This document shows positions 34,353 through 43,525 of a stretch of DNA of 64,000 nucleotides, in pieces. The notes beneath the pieces are model-generated. The model was not told the origin of the DNA. It searched no databases and worked only from the letters and a program-made list of their open reading frames with translations. The position numbers and the translations under genes were made by a program. The stretch is taken from NCBI GenBank assembly GCA_052390115.1, contig JBQTHE010000034.1, forward strand, positions 15,059 to 79,058. Direction: 5' to 3'. Positions within the stretch are counted from its first letter, which is position 1, and every line of letters begins with the position of its first letter. This DNA comes from GCA-003244245 sp052390115 (GTDB taxonomy: Bacteria; Actinomycetota; Actinomycetes; Mycobacteriales; Pseudonocardiaceae).

Positions 34353-37052
34353 ATGAGCCCACTGAGGCAGACCGCCCTCCCGCACGTCACCGGTGAACTG
34401 CTGGACCCACGGATCGGATTGACCGAGATCGAGTCGGTGCTGCTGCAGGTTCCCGAGATCGCCGAGGCCATGGTCGACACCGCCGATCTGGCTGAATCGT
34501 CAACCGTTCAGGGCAGGGACGCCGGCCCGAGGACCGGCACCGAGAGAGTTCTCGCCGAGGTGCTGGCCGACATCGTGGGCGTCGAGCGGGTGTCGGTCGA
34601 TAGCCACTTCTTCGATGATCTGGGTGCTGACTCGATGGTGATGGCCCGATTCTGCGCCCGGGTCAGGAAGCGGCCGGACCTACCAACGGTGTCGATGAAG
34701 GACATCTACCGGCACTCCACGATCAGAAGCCTGGCGACGGCGCTGGCCGACCCCGCGCCCACCCCAGTCGAGTCGCCGGTCCCGCCGTCGATCGAGGTGG
34801 CGACCTACGCTGCGCGCGGTGGGCGACACCGACGGGCCCCGACCGGCACGCTGCAGTACGTCCTGTGCGGGACGCTGCAGTTCCTGTTTTTCTTCGGGTA
34901 TTCCTACCTCATCGCACTTGTCGCCGTCGGAGGCGTCGAGTGGATCTCTGCCGGCTCCGGTGTGATCGACGTCTACCTGCGGTCGGTCCTGTTCTGGGCC
35001 GCGAGCTTGTTGGGCCTGTGCACCCTTCCGATCCTGGCGAAGTGGATGCTCATTGGTCGGTGGAAGCCTCAGCAGATCCGTATCTGGAGTCTGGCGTATG
35101 TCCGTTTCTGGATCGTCAAGGCGCTGGTGCGGTCGAACCCGCTGGTTCTGTTCGTCGGTTCGCCGCTGTACGTGCTTTATCTACGGGCGCTGGGGGCGAA
35201 GGTCGGGCGGGGCGTCGCGATCTTCTCCCCGAGTGTGCCGGTGTGCACTGACCTGCTCACCATCGGCGACGGCACGGTCATCCGTAAGGACTCGTTCTTC
35301 AGCTGCTATCGGGCCCACGCCGGCTTGATCCAGACCGGCATCGTCACCCTCGGCAAGGACGTGTTCGTCGGCGAAGCGACGGTGCTCGACATCGGCACCT
35401 CGCTGGGCGACGGGGCCCAACTCGGCCATTCCTCGTCGCTGCATGCCGGGCAGGCTGTGTCCGAAGGCCAGCGCTGGCACGGATCCCCGGCGCAGCGGAC
35501 CGAGGGGGACTACCGGGCGGTCGATCCAGCCGACTGCGGCACCCTGAGAAGGGCCGTCTACACCGTCCTGCAGCTGCTGACCGTGCTGTTTCTGGGCCTG
35601 CCGCTGGTGGGCAGCGGCCTGGTCATACTGCTCGCTGAGGTTCCGCAGCTGATCGCGCTCCTGGACCCGGGGCCGCTGGCTTTCACCAGCTGGACGTTCT
35701 ATCGCGACGCCCTGGCCGCCTCCTTCGTGCTCTTCTTCGGCTCTATGCTCGTCGGCCTCCTCGTTGTGGTCACGGTCCCTCGCGTGCTCAGCCTCGCCAT
35801 CAAGCCGGACAAGGTCTATCCCTTGTATGGCTTGCGCTATTGGGTCCACCGGGTGATCGCGCGCATGACCAATAGGAAGTTTTTCACGCGTCTCTTCGGT
35901 GACAGCTCCTCCATCGTCCACTATTTGCGTGGTCTCGGGTACAGCCTTTCTCCGGTCGAGCAGACCGGATCGAACTTCGGCACGGAGGTGAAGCATGAGA
36001 CCCCCTACTTGAGCTCGGTCGGCAGCGGAACGGTGGTTGCTGACGGGCTGTCGATCATCAATGCCGACTTCTCGAGCACGTCCTTCCGGGTGTCCCGAGT
36101 ATCGATCGGGGCACGCAACTTCCTCGGCAACAAGATTGCCTATCCCGCGCAGGGCAGGACGGGCGACAACTGCCTGCTCGCGACGAAGGTCATGATTCCT
36201 CTCGACGGGGAGGTCCGGGAGGGTGTCGGGCTTCTGGGCTCGCCCAGCTTCGAGATTCCGCGAACGGTCGAGCGGGACAACAGGTTCGGCCTGAAGAGCG
36301 CTGACGAGCTGCGCCGCCGGCTGGCCGCCAAGAACAAGCACAATGCCGTCACCATGGGGTTGTACCTGCTGGTGCGGTGGATCTTTTTCTTCGGGGTCAC
36401 TCTGCTCGCGTTGGGCGCCGTGGACCTCTACCACTCGTTGGGTGCGTTGGTGGTCGCGCTGGCCAACGTTCTTATCCTCCTGTTCACCGTCGTCTACTTC
36501 GTGCTGGTCGACCGTGCCGTCAGAGGTCTTCAGGCCTTGCAGCCGCTGGGTTGCTCGATTTACGACAGCTCCTTCTGGCGGCATGAACGTTTCTGGAAGC
36601 TGGGTGCGGATACGTACCTCCGGGTCTTCAACGGCACCCCGTTCAAGGGCGCGATCTGGCGGCTGCTGGGTGTTCAGATCGGTCGCAGGGTCTTCGACGA
36701 CGGTTGCTTTTTGCCGGAGAGGTCGTTCGTCACCATCGGTGACAATTGCACGCTCAACGCGGAAAGCCACATCCAGTGCCATTCACAGGAGGACGGTGCC
36801 TTCAAGTCCGACCGCATCACGATCGGTGCCGGCTGCACCCTCGGGGTCGGTGCTTTCGTCCACTACGGCGTGACGATGGGCGACGGCGCGGTGCTCGCCC
36901 CCGACTCCTTTCTCATGAAAGGCGAGGAAATTCCTCAGCAGGCACGGTGGGGTGGAAACCCAGCCAGAGAGATTCGACATGACATGGCCAACCTGCAGGT
37001 CTACCGAGACAGCAACGACAATCGCGGCGCCGCACTGGTCAGCGCCGAGTAG
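34353..37052 (+). CDS. Pls/PosA-type NRPS terminal membrane protein (T plus hexapeptide domains)
   Basis: 899 aa from ATG 34353, chosen for AAGGAG 6 bp upstream. Residues about 20-50 (IGLTEIESVLLQVPEIAEAM) look like the end of an adenylation domain, but no A domain precedes. A carrier domain follows (FFDDLGADSMVMARF, Ser for phosphopantetheine). Then come about six to seven membrane segments and three soluble blocks of hexapeptide (left-handed beta-helix) type: GAKVGRGVAIF..., VGSGTVVADGL... and GVQIGRRVFDDG.... This is the layout of the C-terminal part of epsilon-polylysine synthetase, which joins amino acids without a thioesterase. Here the adenylation activity must come in trans from the next gene. 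Confidence 0.85.
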   Translation: MSPLRQTALPHVTGELLDPRIGLTEIESVLLQVPEIAEAMVDTADLAESSTVQGRDAGPRTGTERVLAEVLADIVGVERVSVDSHFFDDLGADSMVMARFCARVRKRPDLPTVSMKDIYRHSTIRSLATALADPAPTPVESPVPPSIEVATYAARGGRHRRAPTGTLQYVLCGTLQFLFFFGYSYLIALVAVGGVEWISAGSGVIDVYLRSVLFWAASLLGLCTLPILAKWMLIGRWKPQQIRIWSLAYVRFWIVKALVRSNPLVLFVGSPLYVLYLRALGAKVGRGVAIFSPSVPVCTDLLTIGDGTVIRKDSFFSCYRAHAGLIQTGIVTLGKDVFVGEATVLDIGTSLGDGAQLGHSSSLHAGQAVSEGQRWHGSPAQRTEGDYRAVDPADCGTLRRAVYTVLQLLTVLFLGLPLVGSGLVILLAEVPQLIALLDPGPLAFTSWTFYRDALAASFVLFFGSMLVGLLVVVTVPRVLSLAIKPDKVYPLYGLRYWVHRVIARMTNRKFFTRLFGDSSSIVHYLRGLGYSLSPVEQTGSNFGTEVKHETPYLSSVGSGTVVADGLSIINADFSSTSFRVSRVSIGARNFLGNKIAYPAQGRTGDNCLLATKVMIPLDGEVREGVGLLGSPSFEIPRTVERDNRFGLKSADELRRRLAAKNKHNAVTMGLYLLVRWIFFFGVTLLALGAVDLYHSLGALVVALANVLILLFTVVYFVLVDRAVRGLQALQPLGCSIYDSSFWRHERFWKLGADTYLRVFNGTPFKGAIWRLLGVQIGRRVFDDGCFLPERSFVTIGDNCTLNAESHIQCHSQEDGAFKSDRITIGAGCTLGVGAFVHYGVTMGDGAVLAPDSFLMKGEEIPQQARWGGNPAREIRHDMANLQVYRDSNDNRGAALVSAE

Positions 37053-37086
37053 CAACCTGGCGATGGTGAGTGGAGGGGAAGATTCG

Positions 37087-39606
37087 ATGGGAACGCAGGC
37101 CGAGGCCGGCCGGGAGTTTTGGCGTGGTGTGCTGGTTGCCGGCGGGTTCAGCGCGATCCCGCGGTGGACCCGTGATCCGGTGCCGGGCGTCGTGGAGCAC
37201 GCGGCGCCGATCCCGGACAACCTGGTGGCGGCATTGTGCGGGCTGGCCGACGAGCTGGGGGTGTCGTTGGGTTCGGTGTTGCTGGCCGCGCACGCCAAGG
37301 TGTTGGCCGGGTTGTCGGGTGAGCGTGAGGTCGTGACCGGCTACGTTGCCGCTGGCGGCTGGCCCGGCCAGACACTGCCTTGCCGGCTGACGACCGAACC
37401 CGATTCGTGGCGGGCGTTGCTGCGTGGCATCCATCGTGTCGAGTCGGAGTTGCTGTTGCACAAGGATTTTCCGGTCGGTGATCTCCGGGGTGAGCTGGGC
37501 TTGACCGGACCGTCGTTCGAGACCGTGTTCGATCCGACCGGTGCGGGCGGTGATCCGGGCGAGGACACCGTGCTGTGGGTGGGAATCTCGCACCACGGCG
37601 GCCACCTTGTGCTGCGGTTGCGGTATCGGACCGACGTGCTCGACGCGGACTGCGCCGCCAGGATCGCTGGCTATCATCTCACCGCGCTCGCGCTGATCGC
37701 CGCCGATCCGGATGCCGAGCACGCCCGGCAGAGCTTGCTGTCCGCCGAGGAGCTCCGCTTCCAGCTGGAGGGGCTGGCCGGGCCGCGCCGGGAGCTGCCG
37801 GACCGCCGGTTCCACGAGCTGTTCGAGCAGCGGGTGGCCGCGCACCCGGACGCCGTCGCGGCCGTGCACGGCGACCGGCAGTGGACATATCGGGAGCTCA
37901 ACGCCCGTGCCAACCGGCTGGGACGCGCCCTGTTGGCCCGGGGGCTGCGCCGCGAAGGGGTCGTCGCGGTGGTGTGCGAGCGCAACCTGGACTGGATGGC
38001 CGCAGTCCTGGCGGTCTTCAAGGCCGGTGGCGTGTACCTGCCCATCGAGCCGCATTTCCCGGCCGATCGCATCGCGACCACGCTCTCCCGTGCCGGGTGC
38101 GGGCTGGTGCTGACCGAACGTGGCAGCACCACCACGCTCGATAAGGCCCTCGACTCGCTGCCTGGAGTGCGGAGGCTCTTCGTCGACACGGCCTACCAGG
38201 AGGACCATGCCGACGGCGATCTGGGCGTGGCGGTGGCGTCGGACCAGCTCGCCTACATCTACTTCACCTCCGGCTCTACCGGTGAGCCCAAGGGCGCGAT
38301 GTGCGAGCACGCGGGCATGCTCAACCACCTCCACGCCAAGATTGACGACTTGGAGATCGGTGAGGGGCAGGTGGTGGCCCAGACCGCGCCCCAGTGTTTC
38401 GACATCTCGCTGTGGCAACTGGTCTCCGTGCTCCTGGTGGGTGGGCGGACTCTGCTGGTCGAGCAGGAGGTGATCCTGGACGTCGCGCGGTTCGTCGACA
38501 AGATCGTTGACGGCCGGGTCGCGGTGCTCCAGGTCGTGCCGTCCTACCTTGAAGTCGTGCTGTCGTATCTGGAGCAGCATCCCCGCGAGCTGCCGGACCT
38601 GCGGTGTGTGTCGGCCACCGGCGAGGCACTCAAGAAGGAGCTCACGCAGCGCTGGTTCGCCCTCGAGCCCGAGATCAAGCTGGTCAACGCCTACGGGCTG
38701 ACCGAGACCTCGGACGACACCAACCACGAGGTCATGCACCGGGCACCGGACTCCGAACGGGTCCCACTCGGCCCGCCCGTCAACAACGTGCACCTCTATG
38801 TCGTCGACGAGTACCTGTCACCGGTGCCACTGGGCGCCCCCGGCGAGATCGTCTTCTCCGGGGTGTGCGTGGGCCGCGGGTACATCAACGACCCCGAACG
38901 CACCCGGTCGGCCTTCATGGCCGATCCGCACCGCCCGGGCCAACGCCTCTACCGCAGCGGCGACCACGGCCGCTGGCGGCCCGGGGGCAAGCTGGAGTTC
39001 CTCGGCCGCCGCGACACCCAGGTCAAGATCCGCGGCTTCCGGATCGAGATCGGCGAGATCGAGAACACCCTGCTGCGGGTACCCGGCGTCCGCGACGGCG
39101 CGGTGGTGATCGCCGAGCGGCCCGACCACAGCAAGCACCTGGTGGCCTTCTACTCCAGCCGGCAGCCGCTCGAGGTCGAGGTCCTGCAAGGCCGGCTGGG
39201 CCAGTCGCTGCCCGAGTACATGATCCCGTCGGCCTTCCACTGGCGAGACAGCCTGCCCCTGACCGCCAACAGCAAAATCGACAAGAAGACGCTGACGGCA
39301 CTGGCCGGAGAACTCGACGGCAGTGATGTCTCTGAGCAGGACCACCACGCGCCGAGGACGCCGACCGAGCAGCGGCTGGCGGCCGCCTGGGCGAAGGTGC
39401 TCGGCATCCCGGCCGACCAGGTCGGGCGGCGGGACCACTTCTTCGACCGGGGCGGCACATCGCTGTCGGCAGTGAAGCTGGCGATCACCCTGGACCGTGC
39501 GGTGTCCCTCAAAGACCTCACCCGTCACCCGATCCTCGCTGATCTGGCCGGGCTGGTCGACGGCAGGTCCCAGCGGCGCTCCGCCGCGTTGTTGGCTTCT
39601 TCTTGA
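37087..39606 (+). CDS. NRPS module: partial C, adenylation, carrier
   Basis: 839 aa; ATG 37087 has GGAGGGG 7 bp upstream. Residues 1-220 resemble the second half of a condensation domain with no HHxxxDG. The A domain has YFTSGSTGEPKG (A3), NAYGLTETSDD (A5), YRSGDHGRW (A7), RGFRIEIGEIE (A8) and the LTANSKIDKK lysine (A10). The carrier domain has FFDRGGTSLSAVKL. My hand-read specificity residues are D-I-W-Q-S-T-A-D-D-K. The two acidic residues suit a diamino acid side chain and resemble codes I recall for diaminobutyrate. With SbnA/SbnB in the operon, L-Dap is the probable substrate. Confidence 0.88.
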   Translation: MGTQAEAGREFWRGVLVAGGFSAIPRWTRDPVPGVVEHAAPIPDNLVAALCGLADELGVSLGSVLLAAHAKVLAGLSGEREVVTGYVAAGGWPGQTLPCRLTTEPDSWRALLRGIHRVESELLLHKDFPVGDLRGELGLTGPSFETVFDPTGAGGDPGEDTVLWVGISHHGGHLVLRLRYRTDVLDADCAARIAGYHLTALALIAADPDAEHARQSLLSAEELRFQLEGLAGPRRELPDRRFHELFEQRVAAHPDAVAAVHGDRQWTYRELNARANRLGRALLARGLRREGVVAVVCERNLDWMAAVLAVFKAGGVYLPIEPHFPADRIATTLSRAGCGLVLTERGSTTTLDKALDSLPGVRRLFVDTAYQEDHADGDLGVAVASDQLAYIYFTSGSTGEPKGAMCEHAGMLNHLHAKIDDLEIGEGQVVAQTAPQCFDISLWQLVSVLLVGGRTLLVEQEVILDVARFVDKIVDGRVAVLQVVPSYLEVVLSYLEQHPRELPDLRCVSATGEALKKELTQRWFALEPEIKLVNAYGLTETSDDTNHEVMHRAPDSERVPLGPPVNNVHLYVVDEYLSPVPLGAPGEIVFSGVCVGRGYINDPERTRSAFMADPHRPGQRLYRSGDHGRWRPGGKLEFLGRRDTQVKIRGFRIEIGEIENTLLRVPGVRDGAVVIAERPDHSKHLVAFYSSRQPLEVEVLQGRLGQSLPEYMIPSAFHWRDSLPLTANSKIDKKTLTALAGELDGSDVSEQDHHAPRTPTEQRLAAAWAKVLGIPADQVGRRDHFFDRGGTSLSAVKLAITLDRAVSLKDLTRHPILADLAGLVDGRSQRRSAALLASS

Positions 39607-39638
39607 TTGGCTTCTTCTTGATTGGTCTTCTTGACCAA
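39592..39638 (+). repeat. 15-bp tandem repeat and hairpin after NRPS stop
   Basis: TTGGCTTCTTCTTGA occurs twice in a row (39592-39606 and 39607-39621), then a shortened third copy (39622-39634). The NRPS stop codon is in the first unit and each unit contains TGA. The third copy also forms a TTGGTC/GACCAA hairpin (39622-39638). It may tune readthrough to the dioxygenase gene 30 bp later, or be replication slippage. Confidence 0.7.
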
Positions 39639-39668
39639 CCCCTTGACTAGCACCGAAAGGAAATCACC

Positions 39669-40673
39669 ATGTCGTTCTCGTTCCCGGCGTCGCTGCTTGA
39701 CGTGGAGCTGCAATCCGGTAAGCCCCCGATGTTGCGGGTCGAGGCCTCCGGCGACGCGCCGGGCTGGGTGGCTGAGCATCGGGATGCGTTGCGCACTGTG
39801 GTCGCCGGGCACGGTGCGGTCCTGGTCCGTGGTCTGGGGTTGCGCGATGCGGCCGAGGTCGGTGCGGTATTTCGGCGGCTGGCTAGTGGTTTGATGACGG
39901 AGAAGGAGGCGTTCGCGTCCCGGCGGTCCTATTCCGAGGGTGTGTATTCCTCGTCGAAGTGGCCGGCGAATCAGCCGATGTGTATGCACCATGAGCTGAG
40001 CTACGCGTTGGAGTTTCCCGGTCTGATGCTGTTCGCGTGCTTGTGCGCACCCACCTCCGGTGGGGCGACCGGGGTGGCCGACTCGCCGGCGGTGCTCGAG
40101 GCGTTGCCTGCTGAGCTGGCCGGGCGGTTTGAGCGGGAGGGCTGGTTGCTGACTCGCAATTACAATGACGAGATCGGGGCGTCGGTGGCTGAGGCGTTCG
40201 GCACCGACGACCGGGGCGCGGTGGAGGGTTACTGTCGGGCCAACGGGATCGAGTTTCAGTGGCAGCCCGATGGTGGGCTGCGGACCAGGCAGCGCCGCAG
40301 CGCGGTGCTGGGTCATCCGGTCAGCGGGGTGCGCTGCTGGTTCAACCAGATCGCGTTCCTTAACGAGTGGACGATCGATCCCGAGGTGCGCGAGTTCCTG
40401 GTGGACGTCTACGGCCCCGACGGGCTGCCATTCACCACCCACTTCGGCAACGGCGACCCGATCGGTGAGGACGTCGTAGCGCTACTCAACACCGTTTACG
40501 AAGCCAACACCGCACGCGAGCCGTGGCAGGCCGGTGACCTGATGCTGGTGGACAACATCCGCACCGCGCACAGCAGGGAACCCTTCGCGGGACCCCGCGA
40601 AGTGCTCGTCGCGATGGCCGACGCAGTGCGCCTGACCGACTGCGCACCCACCACCGAACCGACCATCCGATGA
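39669..40673 (+). CDS. TauD/SyrP-like Fe(II)/2-oxoglutarate dioxygenase
   Basis: 334 aa. The iron ligands are visible as the H-x-E motif in MCMHHELSYAL (about residue 102) and the distal His in NIRTAHSREPFAGPREV, whose final Arg would bind 2-oxoglutarate. This pattern is typical of SyrP-type hydroxylases that modify carrier-bound amino acids in NRPS clusters. Here it could hydroxylate diaminopropionate or the product; the position is not predictable. A GAAAGGAAATC ribosome site precedes the ATG. Its stop overlaps the sbnB start. Confidence 0.88.
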   Translation: MSFSFPASLLDVELQSGKPPMLRVEASGDAPGWVAEHRDALRTVVAGHGAVLVRGLGLRDAAEVGAVFRRLASGLMTEKEAFASRRSYSEGVYSSSKWPANQPMCMHHELSYALEFPGLMLFACLCAPTSGGATGVADSPAVLEALPAELAGRFEREGWLLTRNYNDEIGASVAEAFGTDDRGAVEGYCRANGIEFQWQPDGGLRTRQRRSAVLGHPVSGVRCWFNQIAFLNEWTIDPEVREFLVDVYGPDGLPFTTHFGNGDPIGEDVVALLNTVYEANTAREPWQAGDLMLVDNIRTAHSREPFAGPREVLVAMADAVRLTDCAPTTEPTIR

Positions 40674-41785
40674 CCACCATCCGCCCCACCGCAGCCCAGT
40701 TCGCCAGGTCCCAGCCGCCCCGGTCCCGGCCGCTGGCCGTGCCACCGTTCGCGGTGATCTCCGGTGCCCAGGTCCAGCGCGCGCTACACGGCCGCGAACA
40801 CCAGATCATGGAGTTGGTTGAGGCGACCTACCGGCTGCACGGCGCCGGTGACTCGGTCAACCCCCCGTCATCCTTCCTGCGGTTCCCCGACCGCCCGACC
40901 GCCCGGATCATCGCCCTGCCCGCCTCGATCGGCGGGCAGGTCCGGGTGGACGGCCTGAAATGGATCTCCAGCTTCCCGGACAACGTGGCCGCCGGCATCC
41001 CCAGGGCCTCGGCCGTGCTGATCCTCAACGACCACGACACCGGCTACCCCTTCGCCTGCCTGGAAAGCTCCATCATCAGTGCCACCAGAACCGCCGCCTC
41101 AGCCGCACTGGCCGCCGACTGGCTGTCCCGCGGCCAGCGGCGACGCCCGAGGCGCGTCGGCTTCGTCGGGACCGGTCTGATCGCCCGCTACATCCACACC
41201 TTCCTCACCGGCACCGGCTGGACCTTCGACGAGATCGGCCTACACGACCTGTCCACCCACAGCACGACCGGCTTCCGCACCTATCTCACCGACCACCCCC
41301 ACGACGACCACCGCGAACACACCGGCACCACCAGCCCGATCACCGTGCACCACAGCCCCGAGCAGCTGATCCGCTCCAGCGACCTAGTCGTCTTCGCCAC
41401 CATCGCCACCGCACCACACGTCCACGACCTGTCCTGGTTCGACCACAACCCCTTGGTCCTGCACGTGTCGCTGCGCGACCTCGCACCCGAGATCGTGCTC
41501 GCCTCGACCAACATCGTCGACGACATCGAACACTGCCTCAAGGCCAACACCTCACCGCATCTAGCCGAACAACTCACCGGCAACCGGGACTTCCTGCACG
41601 GCACCCTGAACGACGTAATGACCAGGCCGGTACCGCTACCGGCGGACCGGCCGCTGGTGTTCTCCCCCTTCGGCCTCGGAATCCTCGACCTCGCCGTCGG
41701 CAAATACGTCTACGACGAGACCGCCCACAACGGCCAGCTGCACGTCGTCGACGACTTCTTCCACGAGCTGCGCCGGTACGGATGA
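40670..41785 (+). CDS. sbnB: SbnB-like diaminopropionate-forming dehydrogenase
   Basis: This 371-aa protein is of the ornithine cyclodeaminase/mu-crystallin family with a Rossmann motif VGFVGTGLIARYIHTFL. SbnB oxidatively cleaves the SbnA product to L-2,3-diaminopropionate and 2-oxoglutarate, using NAD. The 2-oxoglutarate released is the co-substrate of the dioxygenase just upstream, which is a neat fit. ATGA overlap with the dioxygenase gene shows they are one operon. It converges with hspR. Confidence 0.92.
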   Translation: MTTIRPTAAQFARSQPPRSRPLAVPPFAVISGAQVQRALHGREHQIMELVEATYRLHGAGDSVNPPSSFLRFPDRPTARIIALPASIGGQVRVDGLKWISSFPDNVAAGIPRASAVLILNDHDTGYPFACLESSIISATRTAASAALAADWLSRGQRRRPRRVGFVGTGLIARYIHTFLTGTGWTFDEIGLHDLSTHSTTGFRTYLTDHPHDDHREHTGTTSPITVHHSPEQLIRSSDLVVFATIATAPHVHDLSWFDHNPLVLHVSLRDLAPEIVLASTNIVDDIEHCLKANTSPHLAEQLTGNRDFLHGTLNDVMTRPVPLPADRPLVFSPFGLGILDLAVGKYVYDETAHNGQLHVVDDFFHELRRYG

Positions 41786-41878
41786 AGCGGCTGTGCAGCA
41801 AGTCGATACGTTCCTCGGCGAGCCGGGGTTGGCGGCGGTTGAGAGCAGCTCAGCCTAGGGTTGGCGGTACTTGAAGGG

Positions 41879-42328
41879 CTACCTACTGGGGCGCCAGATG
41901 ACCAGGGCTGTTTCGGTACCTGGGCGCACCGGCACCAGGTCACGGCGATAGGAGGCGTGCACGGCTGCGGCGGTCTGTTCGGCGACGGTCTGCGACCTGG
42001 CCAGCTCGGTGCGGGCCTGGTCCAGCTCGTCAGCGAGTTCGGCCAGCCTGGTTCGAAGCGCCTCCACCTGGTTCTCCAGGTCGATGATCCGCTTGATGCC
42101 GGCCAGATTGATCCCGTGGTCATGCGACAGCCGCTGCACCTCGTGCAGCAGCGCGATGTCGCGGGCCGAGTAGCGGCGGCCACCGCCGGGGCTACGGCCG
42201 GGCGACACCAGTCCCATCCGGTCGTAGGTGCGCAGCGTCTGCGCATGCAACCCGGCTAGCTGGGCGGCGACGGAGATCACGAAGACGGGGGTGTCCTGGT
42301 TCGCACCAGGCGGGGTCGGGACGATCAT
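41879..42328 (-). CDS. hspR: Heat-shock repressor HspR
   Basis: This 149-aa MerR-family protein has the HTH AAQLAGLHAQTLRTYDRMGL, the G-G-G-R-R-Y-S element and a following coiled coil (residues about 80-115). HspR binds HAIR sites, with DnaK as co-repressor. HAIR sites are present upstream of clpB and dnaK in this window. ATGA overlap with dnaJ places it last in the dnaK-grpE-dnaJ-hspR operon. The C-terminus is longer than the minimal HspR. Confidence 0.95.
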   Translation of the reverse strand: MIVPTPPGANQDTPVFVISVAAQLAGLHAQTLRTYDRMGLVSPGRSPGGGRRYSARDIALLHEVQRLSHDHGINLAGIKRIIDLENQVEALRTRLAELADELDQARTELARSQTVAEQTAAAVHASYRRDLVPVRPGTETALVIWRPSR

Positions 42329-43506
42329 CGCGCCGCCCCCCGACGCTGCGCGCGGGTCAGCAGATCAGCCCGCGGGTCGTCGCCCGCAGTGGCCTGCGCG
42401 TAGGCCGCAAGCGCTTCTTTCGCCGCCTTGTCCAGCTTGCCGGGCACCACGACCTGCAGAGTTACCAGGAGGTCGCCGGACCGCCCGTGCCGCCCGGTGA
42501 TGCCCTTGCCACGCGCCCGCAGGGTGCGGCCGTTGGCGGTGCCGGCGGGGACCTTGAGCGACACGGTACCGTCCATGGTCGGCACGGTCAGCGTGGTACC
42601 CATGACCAGCTCGGGGAACGACACCGGCACCGTCAGCGTGAGGTCGTCACCGGAGCGCCCGAACACCGGATGCGGGGTGACGTGCACCAGCACGTAGAGG
42701 TCACCGGCGGTGGCCCCGTACATGCCCGGCTCACCCTGCCCCGCCAGCCGGATCCGTTGACCGTCGGCGACCCCGGCGGGCACCCGCATGGTCAGCGTGC
42801 GATGCCGGTTTGACACCCCACGACCGCCGCACTCGGTGCACGGGTCGTCCACGATCCGGCCCACGCCGCGGCAGTCCCGGCATGGCTCGGAGAAGGCGAA
42901 CGCGCCCTGGCTGCGGGTCACGAGCCCGGTGCCACCGCAGACCGGGCAGACCCTGGGAACGGTGCCGGCCCGGGCCCCGGTGCCGCCGCAGCTGCCACAG
43001 CTGGCCGGGCTGGACAGCCGCAACGGCACGGTGGCGCCGCGGGCCGCCTCGGTGAAGTCGATCCGGATCTCGGTCTCGATGTCGGTACCGCGCCGCGGGC
43101 GACTCGCCCCGGCGTTGCCAGCGCCTCGGTTGGCGAACAGCCCACCGAGCAGGTCGTTGAGGCCGCCCGCATCACCGGTGCGACCGGGTGCGGTCCCGAA
43201 CAGGTCACCGAGGTCGAAACCACCCGGGCTGCCCGGGCCGCCGAACCCGCCGCCGGGCCGAAAACCGCCGCTGAACAGGCTGCGCGCCTCGTCGTACTGC
43301 TTGCGCTTCTCCGGATCCGACAGCACGCCATAGGCCTCGGACACCGACTTGAAGCGCGCCTCGGCCCGAGCGTCGCCGGGGTTGGCGTCCGGGTGCAACT
43401 GGCGGGCCAGCTTGCGGTAAGCCCGTTTGATGTCCTCGGCCGACGCGGTGGAGGAGACACCCAGCTCTGCGTAGAAGTCCTTCTCGATCCACTCCCGGGC
43501 GGTCAC
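42325..43506 (-). CDS. dnaJ: Chaperone DnaJ
   Basis: About 393 aa, starting at GTG 43506 with GGAGGAGGTG before it. The J domain has HPDANPG (HPD motif), a Gly/Phe-rich linker follows, and the zinc region has four CxxCxGxG repeats (CGSCGGTGA, CPVCGGTG, CRDCRGVG, CTECGGRG). It stimulates DnaK ATPase and passes clients. The type is the second actinobacterial DnaJ found with hspR. The open frame extends upstream but lacks signals. Confidence 0.96.
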   Translation of the reverse strand: MTAREWIEKDFYAELGVSSTASAEDIKRAYRKLARQLHPDANPGDARAEARFKSVSEAYGVLSDPEKRKQYDEARSLFSGGFRPGGGFGGPGSPGGFDLGDLFGTAPGRTGDAGGLNDLLGGLFANRGAGNAGASRPRRGTDIETEIRIDFTEAARGATVPLRLSSPASCGSCGGTGARAGTVPRVCPVCGGTGLVTRSQGAFAFSEPCRDCRGVGRIVDDPCTECGGRGVSNRHRTLTMRVPAGVADGQRIRLAGQGEPGMYGATAGDLYVLVHVTPHPVFGRSGDDLTLTVPVSFPELVMGTTLTVPTMDGTVSLKVPAGTANGRTLRARGKGITGRHGRSGDLLVTLQVVVPGKLDKAAKEALAAYAQATAGDDPRADLLTRAQRRGAAR

Positions 43507-43525
43507 CGGACACCTCCTCCCTGCA

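Noticed and set aside
35181..36782. 533-aa minus-strand ORF opposite the Pls-like gene
   Set aside because: Antisense shadow; no recognisable fold. The plus frame has clear carrier, membrane and hexapeptide motifs.
37039..38793. 584-aa minus-strand ORF opposite the NRPS gene
   Set aside because: Antisense shadow of the A domain with repeated Gln/His/Arg words and no motif.
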